Source of the DNA: Bacteroidales bacterium
GTDB taxonomy: Bacteria; Bacteroidota; Bacteroidia; Bacteroidales; UBA1715
DNA: 11,836 bases
Reading direction: 5' to 3'
Assembly (NCBI GenBank): GCA_031262005.1
Contig: JAISIO010000088.1
Location: 1 to 11,836, forward strand
Within the stretch, counting starts at the first letter, position 1; each line of letters opens with the position of its first letter. The position numbers were made by a program, and so were the translations under genes. This document shows, piece after piece, positions 1 through 6,246 of the stretch. The notes under the pieces are model-generated. The model was not told where the DNA came from and made no database searches. It saw only the letters and a program-made list of their open reading frames with translations.

Positions 1-151
1 CTCTTATTATCCGTCAAACGATAGTGTAGCTCTTAATACTGTCAGTGGTTTTATATTCTACAAATAAAAACACGAAATACGGAAAACACAATACAGTACC
101 TATTATGGTATAGGGCAACTATATGAAATTTTTATAGACGACTTGAAAATA

Positions 152-180
152 ATAGAATTTGTAATTACTTACAATTCTAT
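152..180 (-). terminator. Hairpin over the rng stop codon (weak terminator candidate)
   Basis: Bases 152-164 and 169-180 form a 12-bp inverted repeat with one bulged base (160) and a 4-base loop. The stop codon of rng (169-171) lies inside it. On the minus strand the stem is followed by ATTATTTTC, which is T-rich but not a clean U-run. It could end or protect the 3' end of the rng transcript. It is very AT-rich, so termination strength is doubtful. Nothing else is recognised between base 1 and 151. Confidence 0.35.
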
Positions 181-1725
181 AAGATTATTTTTCTTATCGG
201 TAAAGCAATAATCTAAAAAATTAAAATCACTCCGTTGTACCACTTTCAAACAGCGGTAATGTTTTAATTTCCAATGCAATAGTGTTGAAAAGACACCTTT
301 GGTGATATAACCTGCAATAAGTGGGTGTACATGAAGTACAATTGTACCTTTGGGGTATTGCTTTTGTATCTCAATAAGCATTTCTTCTATTTGCGCTATC
401 AAATTTATGCTTGGAATAACTTCTCCTGTTCCATTACAAGCAGGGCACACATCGCTGGTATTTATGCGTTGTTCCGGACGTACCCGCTGACGGGTAATTT
501 GCATTAAGCCGAATTTTGTCAGAGGCAGTACATTATGGCGCGCCCTGTCTTTTGACATAGCGTCGTCGAATAGCTGAAAAAGTTTTGTTTTATTTTCACC
601 TGCTCTCATGTCAATAAAATCGACAATGATAATTCCACCCAAATCACGTAAACGAATTTGACGAGCAACTTCCAAAGCCGCCATACTATTCACCTCAAAA
701 GCGTTTGCTTCTTGGTTTTGGTCAGATTTTGCTCTATTACCGCTGTTCACATCTATTACGTGAAGAGCTTCGGTTTTTTCAATAATAATGTATGCACCGT
801 TTTTCAAAGGTACTACTCTGCTAAATGAACTTTTTATTTGTCGTTCAATGCCAAATTGTTCAAAAATAGGCGGACCTGCTGTATACAGCTTTACAATATC
901 AATTTTTTCCGGAGCTATTGTTTTTATGTAGGCTTTTATGTCGTTGCACAAAGCATCATCATTGGTGATAATATGGTTAAATTCGGGTGTAAAAATATCG
1001 CGCAGTAAAGCCGAAACTTTACTAATTTCGGTCAAGAGCAGATAGGGTGCGCGTTTTTTTGAGTCTTGTATGTGTTCAAGCGTTTCTTGCCACTTTTGCA
1101 GCAGTTCTTTTATTTCAATTTCAATATCGTATGCACTTGCATTTTCGGCTGCTGTTCGTATAATCACCCCGTAGTTTTCGGGCAGAAACGAACGCACAAT
1201 TTTTCGCAAACGATTTTTTTCATCGTTTGATTCTATTTTTTGTGAAATTGAAATTTTTTCAGCAAAAGGCATCAATACCATATTGCGTCCGGCAATAGAA
1301 ATTTCGGCGGTCAATCGTGGTCCTTTGGTTGAAATAGGTTCTTTTGCAATTTGCACCAAAATATACTGCCCTACGGTAATAACATCGGCTATAACACCAT
1401 GCTTATCGAGGATTGGCTGACGGTCTTGCTTTTCAAACGAAGTTATATTTTTTTTAGCCAATATTTGCTCCAAAAAAGCAGCCATTGAACTAAACTGCGG
1501 TCCTAAATCATGATAGTGTAAAAATGCATCTTTTTCGTAACCTAAATCAACAAAAACGGCATTCAATCCGGGAATTACTTTACGAACTTTTGCTAAGTAA
1601 ATATTTCCGACATCGAAACTTACGGTATCCACAGGGGTTGAGGTATATTCCAACAATTGTGAATTTTCAAGATAGGCAATGTCTATATGCGTTTCATCGC
1701 TACGTATAATTAATTCTTTACTCAC
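169..1725 (-). CDS. rng: Ribonuclease G (RNase E/G family)
   Basis: This is a single-strand-specific endoribonuclease of the RNase E/G family, which acts in the cytoplasm on rRNA precursors and mRNA. At 518 residues it has the RNase G size and lacks the long C-terminal scaffold of RNase E. An S1-like RNA-binding region lies near residues 35-130 (VGNIYLAKV, GLNAVFVDLGYEKDAFLH). The catalytic core carries the two metal-binding aspartates, D325 in IDVNSG and D369 in IVDFIDM. The zinc-link cysteines are C427 and C430 in CPACNGTG. The start is a GTG at 1725: an in-frame TAA lies 9 bases upstream, and the N-terminus matches the family from the second residue. No Shine-Dalgarno is present. It lies downstream of the HU and mS38-like genes on the same strand, after a long hairpin (1752-1797), so it is probably their last co-transcribed gene or is separated from them by RNA processing. 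Confidence 0.95.
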   Translation of the reverse strand: MSKELIIRSDETHIDIAYLENSQLLEYTSTPVDTVSFDVGNIYLAKVRKVIPGLNAVFVDLGYEKDAFLHYHDLGPQFSSMAAFLEQILAKKNITSFEKQDRQPILDKHGVIADVITVGQYILVQIAKEPISTKGPRLTAEISIAGRNMVLMPFAEKISISQKIESNDEKNRLRKIVRSFLPENYGVIIRTAAENASAYDIEIEIKELLQKWQETLEHIQDSKKRAPYLLLTEISKVSALLRDIFTPEFNHIITNDDALCNDIKAYIKTIAPEKIDIVKLYTAGPPIFEQFGIERQIKSSFSRVVPLKNGAYIIIEKTEALHVIDVNSGNRAKSDQNQEANAFEVNSMAALEVARQIRLRDLGGIIIVDFIDMRAGENKTKLFQLFDDAMSKDRARHNVLPLTKFGLMQITRQRVRPEQRINTSDVCPACNGTGEVIPSINLIAQIEEMLIEIQKQYPKGTIVLHVHPLIAGYITKGVFSTLLHWKLKHYRCLKVVQRSDFNFLDYCFTDKKNNLIEL

Positions 1726-1751
1726 GGTAGATTAATTGTTTAGAGATTTTT

Positions 1752-1797
1752 AAATTATTAATCCTTTGTTGCTTGAGCCACAAAGGATTAATAATTT
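1752..1797 (-). promoter_or_regulatory. Long perfect hairpin in the leader of rng
   Basis: Bases 1752-1769 and 1780-1797 are exact reverse complements, giving an 18-bp stem. Two more pairs are possible near the tip (1771-1772 with 1777-1778). It lies 26 bases upstream of the rng start codon and 29 bases after the stop of the preceding mini-gene. In the direction of rng transcription the stem is followed by AAAAATC, not a U-run, so it is not a classical intrinsic terminator for these genes. On the plus strand it is followed by six T (1801-1805 and neighbours), but no plus-strand gene ends here. An RNA-processing or autoregulation element is a reasonable inference. Confidence 0.5.
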
Positions 1798-1826
1798 GCT
1801 TTTTTGAAAGAAAAAAAATAAAAATA

Positions 1827-1916
1827 TTATTTCTTTTTATGTCGGTTTTTTCTTAGACGTTTTTTTCTTTTGTGCGTCGCCATTTTATGGCGTTTGCGTT
1901 TTTTTCCACTTGGCAT
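1827..1916 (-). CDS. mS38-like mini-protein (AURKAIP1/COX24 domain), 29 aa
   Basis: This is a tiny, extremely basic protein starting MPSGKKRKRHKMATHKRKK and ending in a lysine run; most residues are K, R or H. The pattern resembles the C-terminal segment of mitochondrial small-subunit protein mS38 (AURKAIP1/Cox24), and such mini-proteins are annotated with that domain name in Bacteroidota. A ribosome- or rRNA-bound role is inferred from composition and similarity. The gene begins 18 bases after the HU stop, so the two are very likely co-transcribed. The start is fixed by a perfect Shine-Dalgarno, AAGGAGG, 8 bases before the ATG; no other gene in this window has one. It is below the usual length limit of gene finders. 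Confidence 0.85.
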   Translation of the reverse strand: MPSGKKRKRHKMATHKRKKRLRKNRHKKK

Positions 1917-1924
1917 TGTATTGT

Positions 1925-1931
1925 CCTCCTT
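1925..1931 (-). promoter_or_regulatory. Strong Shine-Dalgarno AAGGAGG of the mS38-like gene
   Basis: On the minus strand the sequence reads AAGGAGGACAATACA-ATG, a full match to the anti-Shine-Dalgarno of 16S rRNA with 8 bases of spacing. It lies in the 18-base gap between the HU stop and the mini-gene start. The other gene starts in this window have only A/T-rich leaders, and the best of them (lptC) has AAGAGG at loose spacing. Confidence 0.85.
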
Positions 1932-1934
1932 AAA

Positions 1935-2219
1935 TTATTTTTTAACTGATTTTACTCCTGCTACAAATGTTTTTGCCGGTTTGAACGCCGGGATATTATG
2001 AGCCGGAATTATTATAGTTGTGTTTTTTGAAATGTTGCGAGCAGTTTTTTCTGCACGTTTTTTCACTATAAAACTACCAAATCCGCGAAAATACACATTA
2101 TCGCCTGCTTTTAATGCATCTTTGATAGCGTCCATAGACACTTCCAATGTTTTTTGCACAATTCCTTTTTCAACTCCGATTTTTTTTGAAACTTCGTTTA
2201 CAATATCCGCTTTTGTCAT
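1935..2219 (-). CDS. HU-family DNA-binding protein
   Basis: This is a nucleoid-associated, DNA-bending protein of the HU/IHF family that binds as a dimer. It has the usual size, 94 residues. The N-terminal helices (MTKADIVNEVSKKIGV..., residues 1-38) form the dimer body, then comes the strand region with FRGFGSF near residues 44-50. The DNA-binding arm has the Bacteroidota-like form (ARNISKNTTIIIPAHN) instead of the GRNPQTG type, and the C-terminus contains PAFKPAKTF. The ATG at 2219 is preceded by an A/T-rich leader without a Shine-Dalgarno. A candidate promoter lies 58 bases upstream. It is the first gene of a group with the mS38-like mini-gene and rng. Whether it is an HU homodimer or an IHF-type subunit cannot be told from the sequence. 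Confidence 0.95.
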   Translation of the reverse strand: MTKADIVNEVSKKIGVEKGIVQKTLEVSMDAIKDALKAGDNVYFRGFGSFIVKKRAEKTARNISKNTTIIIPAHNIPAFKPAKTFVAGVKSVKK

Positions 2220-2277
2220 TTCTATTATATTTTAATTAACTACTTTAATATATTGTTTTTCTTATCAATAAGGGCTG

Positions 2278-2306
2278 CAAATATAGCATTTTTAATTGTA
2301 ACCAAA
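2278..2306 (-). promoter_or_regulatory. Bacteroidota-type promoter of the HU operon
   Basis: On the minus strand TATATTTG (2285-2278) fits the -7 consensus TAnnTTTG exactly. TTTG (2306-2303) fits the -33 box, with a 17-base spacer that is slightly shorter than typical. Transcription would start near 2272, about 50 bases before the HU start codon. Confidence 0.6.
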
Positions 2307-2370
2307 AATTTTCACGAGAAAAAATTGCTTTTTATTCAATCTCTTGTGCGAAAAATTCTTGATTTTCCCC

Positions 2371-3102
2371 TTATTTCAATAATTTCGTATCGTTTAGGTC
2401 GCGTGCTTGTTTCAAACAATTGATATTCGCTATTTTATCGCTACGAATAATTGCAAATTTAAACCAAATGGTATCACCTATAGGTACTTGCTGTGCAGCA
2501 TCCTTAAAGAAAAAGAGTTCTGCGTCATATATTCCCGATTTCAACATTTTCGATTCTATTATCGGCGTATTTTCGGTGCGAAGTATTAAGCCATTGAACA
2601 CATCTCCCTTATTATTATAATTATAATAGGTTCTGATTTTGGTAGTATCTCCCGGTGTTCTAATATTCATTACGCTATTTGGAAATTTCTCAATACCTTC
2701 AATGTATAGAAATTCATTTTTAGGCACAGTATCGTTAAACTTTTTATCGGGATTCACACGACACACACATGGTTGCTGCGACACGTCGCCTTTTTCTCTG
2801 TATCTTTGCGCAGTATCAACAGCTGCCTCTTTTTCACACAACAATAAATTAGGATATACACGATATGGCTCAGTATATGCTCCTTTATAGTACACAAAAG
2901 AATCACAAAAATCGTAATTACGTGGCGTGATTACCGGAAATATTGTAATTGTTGCCCCCTCCTGTGTTGTATCTACTACATACGTTTGTTTTTGAATGCC
3001 TTCGCTCGTACAATTTATACAAAAAGGTTCGTTTGTTCTGATACACGAAGTTGCAAGTGCCACAAGTAAACCTATAATTGCTAAAAATGATAGTTTTTTC
3101 AT
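2371..3102 (-). CDS. Putative lipoprotein, cysteine-rich, function unknown
   Basis: I do not recognise this 243-residue family. The N-terminus is a clear type II signal peptide: MKK, a hydrophobic stretch (residues 4-17) and the lipobox LATSC with C20 as the lipidated residue. The mature part has seven further cysteines (C28, C31, C66, C89, C112, C114, C229), including CxxC and CxC pairs. In the periplasm or at the cell surface these could form disulfides or bind metal, but that is inference. The rest is rich in Tyr, Asn, Asp and Thr, as expected for a beta-rich exported domain. It appears monocistronic: a terminator lies upstream (end of the foldase gene) and a separate HU promoter lies downstream. 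No Shine-Dalgarno is visible. Confidence 0.8.
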   Translation of the reverse strand: MKKLSFLAIIGLLVALATSCIRTNEPFCINCTSEGIQKQTYVVDTTQEGATITIFPVITPRNYDFCDSFVYYKGAYTEPYRVYPNLLLCEKEAAVDTAQRYREKGDVSQQPCVCRVNPDKKFNDTVPKNEFLYIEGIEKFPNSVMNIRTPGDTTKIRTYYNYNNKGDVFNGLILRTENTPIIESKMLKSGIYDAELFFFKDAAQQVPIGDTIWFKFAIIRSDKIANINCLKQARDLNDTKLLK

Positions 3103-3136
3103 AGTATTTATTTTTTTAATAAATTTTCAGTTATCG

Positions 3137-3144
3137 CAAAAGTA
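3137..3144 (-). promoter_or_regulatory. Putative -7 element of the lipoprotein gene
   Basis: The minus strand reads GTTATACTTTTGCG, which contains TACTTTTG, an exact TAnnTTTG match, 34 bases before the start codon. I see no convincing TTTG box at -33. The same 11 bases TATACTTTTGC also occur upstream of bamD and folD. Confidence 0.5.
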
Positions 3145-3189
3145 TAACAAAAAAACGTATTCTGTATGTTTTTCGTAACTTTTTAGCAA

Positions 3190-3223
3190 AAAAAAAGCGA
3201 AAAATGTTTTTTTCGCTTTTTAA
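3190..3223 (-). terminator. Intrinsic terminator after the ppiD operon
   Basis: The arms AAAAAGCGAAA (3192-3202) and TTTCGCTTTTT (3211-3221) are exact reverse complements and can extend two pairs inward. On the minus strand the stem ends in a run of about nine U's. It lies 18 bases after the stop of the PpiD-type gene. The long flanking A and T runs could also make it work on the plus strand, but no gene ends there. Confidence 0.75.
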
Positions 3224-3240
3224 GTGTCTGTATAAATTCT

Positions 3241-5364
3241 TTAAAAGAAATTTATTCTAAAATCTTTTACATCTGCCTTATCGCGCAAAAGCTGCATTAT
3301 AGCGTTGCTGAACGCTGTTTCTCGCTGTATTCCCAATACATTTTTTTCAACGTCCACATTTCCCGCTGGTTCGGTGCGAATGGCTGTAGGCACAATTACA
3401 AACACTCCATTGTTTCCACCTATCGGTGCAGAAAGCTGCCCTTCTTTCAATGTGCTTGCTGTGGCAAACACTAAGGGTTCGTTGCCTATTTGTACACTCG
3501 TTTGCTGTGCGAATGTGGTATTTGGCAATGTATCTATGGATGCATTCATTTTTGCGGCAATATCTTGTATTGTTGTATTTGTGGTAATAAACGATAATTG
3601 TTCTTGGATGAGAGCCGTTTTTTTCTCACGTACAACGTCCGGACGTAATTGATCTTTCAAAGCTTCAAAACTCATTGCTCCTTTTTCGTGAACATTGGTT
3701 ACTACCGCTACTACAAATTTGTCGCCACATACAAATATATCCGACACTTCGTTTTTGTGCGCTTTGTTTTGGTGTGCCCAACGAATAACCGATCGCGAAT
3801 CGGATATGCCAGGCAACGAACGCTGATTTTCAAACACGGTAGCAGTGCGTTTTACAATAGTGTTTGATTTTTCCAACGCTGCGTTAAATTGGTCAGCGGT
3901 ACGATTTTCCGAAACAAACGTAATAGCTTGCTTATTCACATTTTTACGAGTTTCCGACGAGAATGTAATCGTTCGCGCCAAGGTTTGTACTTGCACCACT
4001 TTCGATTTTGTACCTTGTTGTAAAATTTCTATGATATGAATTCCATATTGCGATGGAGCTAAATAAAACTTGCCTTTTTCGCCAAAGAAACTCGAATCTT
4101 GGAACGGCTGCACCATTTGTCCGGCTTTGAACCAGTCGATAACACCACCTAACGCCACCGAACCGCTATCGGCAGAATATTGGCGCACTAATTGTTCAAA
4201 ATTTGCGCCTTTTTCCAACAATGCTTTTATACTGTCGGCACGTTCCATGCTTGCGTTTGCGTTAGCCAACAATATATGACGTACTTTTGCAGAATCGGCA
4301 GCAAAACGAATATCCGAAATTTTTGTGATTTTAAACATATTAGCATCTTCAAACAAAGGCGTAATATCGTTTATTTTGCCTGCAAAAGCAAAACTGTCGA
4401 TAGCAGCAGGCAAGTCGCCTTTTTTATAGTATGTAGGATTAAATTTAATGTCGGAATTTAAGTTCAGGAAGGCTATGGTATTTTTCGCATTTTGAAAATC
4501 CAGTGCTTTACCTTCCACATTTTGTCGTATGTGTTCTACGTCGGCTTGGGTAGCAATAGGATCAAATACTACGTATGATATATCTACATTCGTTTCTTGT
4601 TCATATTGTTTTTTCCCTTTTACAGTATTATAATATGCTAAAATATCTTCATCGGTTACAGAAACTTTATCATCGGAGATTGACGAAAAAGGAATTTGTA
4701 CGCTTAGTACATCAGTTTTTCGACTACGATCGTTTATCGACACCTCTGCTTCTAATGTGGTTACATACAATGATTTTGCAAGCATTGTTTTTAATTTCTC
4801 GGCTACACGATTTTGGTGAAGACGTTTTTCTAAGCCTATCCAATATTCATAAATAGCTGGATTTTCTTCTCTTACTTGTGATAAATTGGTAAGAAAATTC
4901 GCTATGAAGTCTCTTTCAAATTGCCCTGTTTGTGGATTTGAGAAAAACTGTCGGACTTCCATATCAATGTTTTCCCCCATTATAGCATCTTCAAATTCTT
5001 CGGCACAAATACCATACACATTATAGCGTTCATTAAAAACGCCTATTCCCAATTGATGTACTTTGTTTTTAACCAATTGTTCGTCAACGAATTGCTGCCA
5101 AGCAACAGTATATACCATATCGGACATTTGAGCCGGATTACCCATCATATTCGGATTATTTCTGTAGATGGCGTCAACTTGTTGATACACTGCATCGTAT
5201 GATTCGTATGGATATTCCTCTTCATTAATTTCAGCAATTACATTTTTGGGCTGAGAACTAAACAACGATGGGTCTAATCCTGTAATAATAAAAGCCAATA
5301 ATGCAATTCCAATACATAGGGTAATCAAACCCGATTTGTTTCTAAGTTTTTGTATAGCTGCCAT
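3241..5364 (-). CDS. ppiD: Membrane-anchored peptidyl-prolyl isomerase, PpiD/SurA type
   Basis: This is a periplasmic folding factor anchored in the inner membrane; PpiD-type proteins act as chaperones for newly exported and outer-membrane proteins. It has 707 residues, a normal length for the Bacteroidota form. A short cytoplasmic start (MAAIQKLRNKSG) is followed by one membrane helix (about residues 12-30). A SurA/PpiD-like chaperone region covers about 40-250. A parvulin-type rotamase domain lies at about 360-450, recognised by VRHILLANAN, YSADSGSVALGGVIDWF and QYGIHIIEI. A diverged second domain may follow (about 460-680). The ATG at 5364 fits the membrane-anchor start. It is the last gene of the group with the barrel protein, lptC and the 68-aa membrane protein, and is followed by a hairpin terminator. 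A candidate promoter just upstream suggests it can also be transcribed alone. Confidence 0.93.
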   Translation of the reverse strand: MAAIQKLRNKSGLITLCIGIALLAFIITGLDPSLFSSQPKNVIAEINEEEYPYESYDAVYQQVDAIYRNNPNMMGNPAQMSDMVYTVAWQQFVDEQLVKNKVHQLGIGVFNERYNVYGICAEEFEDAIMGENIDMEVRQFFSNPQTGQFERDFIANFLTNLSQVREENPAIYEYWIGLEKRLHQNRVAEKLKTMLAKSLYVTTLEAEVSINDRSRKTDVLSVQIPFSSISDDKVSVTDEDILAYYNTVKGKKQYEQETNVDISYVVFDPIATQADVEHIRQNVEGKALDFQNAKNTIAFLNLNSDIKFNPTYYKKGDLPAAIDSFAFAGKINDITPLFEDANMFKITKISDIRFAADSAKVRHILLANANASMERADSIKALLEKGANFEQLVRQYSADSGSVALGGVIDWFKAGQMVQPFQDSSFFGEKGKFYLAPSQYGIHIIEILQQGTKSKVVQVQTLARTITFSSETRKNVNKQAITFVSENRTADQFNAALEKSNTIVKRTATVFENQRSLPGISDSRSVIRWAHQNKAHKNEVSDIFVCGDKFVVAVVTNVHEKGAMSFEALKDQLRPDVVREKKTALIQEQLSFITTNTTIQDIAAKMNASIDTLPNTTFAQQTSVQIGNEPLVFATASTLKEGQLSAPIGGNNGVFVIVPTAIRTEPAGNVDVEKNVLGIQRETAFSNAIMQLLRDKADVKDFRINFF

Positions 5365-5396
5365 TGTTTCTTGATTAATTTTTTATTTAAAGTCCG

Positions 5397-5404
5397 CAAA
5401 GATA
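5397..5404 (-). promoter_or_regulatory. Putative internal promoter of ppiD (-7 element)
   Basis: On the minus strand TATCTTTG is an exact TAnnTTTG match, followed by C, 32 bases before the ppiD start. The upstream box is poor (ATTG with a 16-base spacer, inside the end of the preceding small gene). It may provide separate expression of the foldase. Confidence 0.45.
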
Positions 5405-5423
5405 AACAAAACATGAATTACAA

Positions 5424-5630
5424 TCATAATTCCTGCATTATTTTTTTACGCTTTTTTCTCCGATATACGAACATTGCTATAGAAAGTGCTGCAACTACAA
5501 AATACATCGCCACATTTCTATTGATACCAATATATATCACATTTTGCACACCCACCGAGAGCGCACAAACGCCTATAATAAGCCAACAATATTCCATTAT
5601 ATATAATGGTAGTAATTTTTTGTTTATCAT
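5424..5630 (-). CDS. Small two-helix membrane protein, function unknown
   Basis: This is a 68-residue hydrophobic protein with two predicted membrane helices (about YCWLIIGVCALSVGVQNVIY, and AMYFVVAALSIAMFVY). They are joined by a short IGINRN turn, and the tail RRKKRKKIMQEL is very basic. By the positive-inside rule both ends probably face the cytoplasm. It lies between lptC (43-base gap) and ppiD (59-base gap) on the same strand, which supports a real gene in the envelope group. The start is uncertain: ATG at 5630 gives 68 residues, while ATG at 5597 (M12, MEYCW...) gives 57 and starts just before the first helix. A perfect 16-bp palindrome (5594-5609) covers the second ATG. I do not recognise the family. 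Confidence 0.7.
   Translation of the reverse strand: MINKKLLPLYIMEYCWLIIGVCALSVGVQNVIYIGINRNVAMYFVVAALSIAMFVYRRKKRKKIMQEL
5594..5609. repeat. Perfect 16-bp palindrome
   Basis: CCATTATATATAATGG is an exact palindrome inside the 5' part of the small membrane-protein gene. It contains the alternative start codon ATG at 5597-5595. It is AT-rich, so a chance origin is possible. It could be an operator or fold over the internal start. Confidence 0.5.
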
Positions 5631-5673
5631 AATTATGCTGTAAGATTTTAACTATAAGTTCTCTTCTGTTTCT

Positions 5674-6231
5674 TTATTCCTCTAAAGTAAACACGCCTGT
5701 TACCTTGGTTACTGTCCAATTTTCAAATTGCTCATCGGCTTCAAATCCTTCACCGTAAATAATATCGTTAGGGGTAGTAACTTGCACTCGAGTATTTGAA
5801 TAAATTATTTTCTTTTTTTGATCCCACACCAAATATTCGGTGTTCAGTTGTTCGTTTTTGGCATTGCGCACAATTACATTTCCTTTTGCCTCCCATACTT
5901 CGGTTTCGTTAAAATTGATAGCGTAATTTGCCTGCAGAAACGAGACTGTATCGGGGTAAGTCGAAAAATGAGCTGCCCGTATACCCTGCGGAAATTCGGT
6001 ATAGTTTTTTTCGCCGTTGGCGTATTGCACCAATTCTTTGGTAAACACTTTGAGTAATACATTGCCATATTCGCTCTGTGTAATGTAAATATCTTCGCCC
6101 AAAAGTCTGGGGACTTGCTCTGATTGTGAGACTTTTTTTATTTGCTCAGCATCGTTGCTACACGAAAAAAATAGCAGCATAGCACTTAGTATACTGCCGA
6201 AAATGATAGTGTATGACGAACTCCGTATCAT
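5674..6231 (-). CDS. lptC: LPS export protein LptC
   Basis: This is the periplasmic component of the Lpt bridge, which passes lipopolysaccharide from the LptB2FG transporter at the inner membrane to LptA and the outer membrane. It has 185 residues, the usual LptC size. A hydrophobic N-terminus (about residues 7-22) is followed by SC at 23-24. This could be a lipobox, although the residues before it (FFS) are not ideal, so a membrane anchor as in E. coli LptC is also possible. The body shows the OstA/LptC beta-jellyroll pattern, for example ANYAINFNETEVWEAKGNVIVRN split over short strands, then NTEYLVWDQKKKIIYSN and IIYGEGFEAD. The start lies 15 bases after the stop of the barrel-protein gene, so the two are co-transcribed. 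Confidence 0.88.
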   Translation of the reverse strand: MIRSSSYTIIFGSILSAMLLFFSCSNDAEQIKKVSQSEQVPRLLGEDIYITQSEYGNVLLKVFTKELVQYANGEKNYTEFPQGIRAAHFSTYPDTVSFLQANYAINFNETEVWEAKGNVIVRNAKNEQLNTEYLVWDQKKKIIYSNTRVQVTTPNDIIYGEGFEADEQFENWTVTKVTGVFTLEE

Positions 6232-6246
6232 CAGTATAGAGCCTCT

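Noticed and set aside
1..151. tRNA, ncRNA or gene fragment at the left edge
   Set aside because: No cloverleaf, conserved RNA motif or convincing reading frame was found.
1752..1797. The long hairpin as a standard terminator of the HU/mini-gene transcript
   Set aside because: There is no U-run after the stem in that direction. It is kept as a structural element instead.
4575..4856. Plus-strand open frame of 93 codons
   Set aside because: It lies fully inside ppiD on the opposite strand, and its composition is that of an antisense shadow. The same holds for the other plus-strand frames between 325 and 9701.
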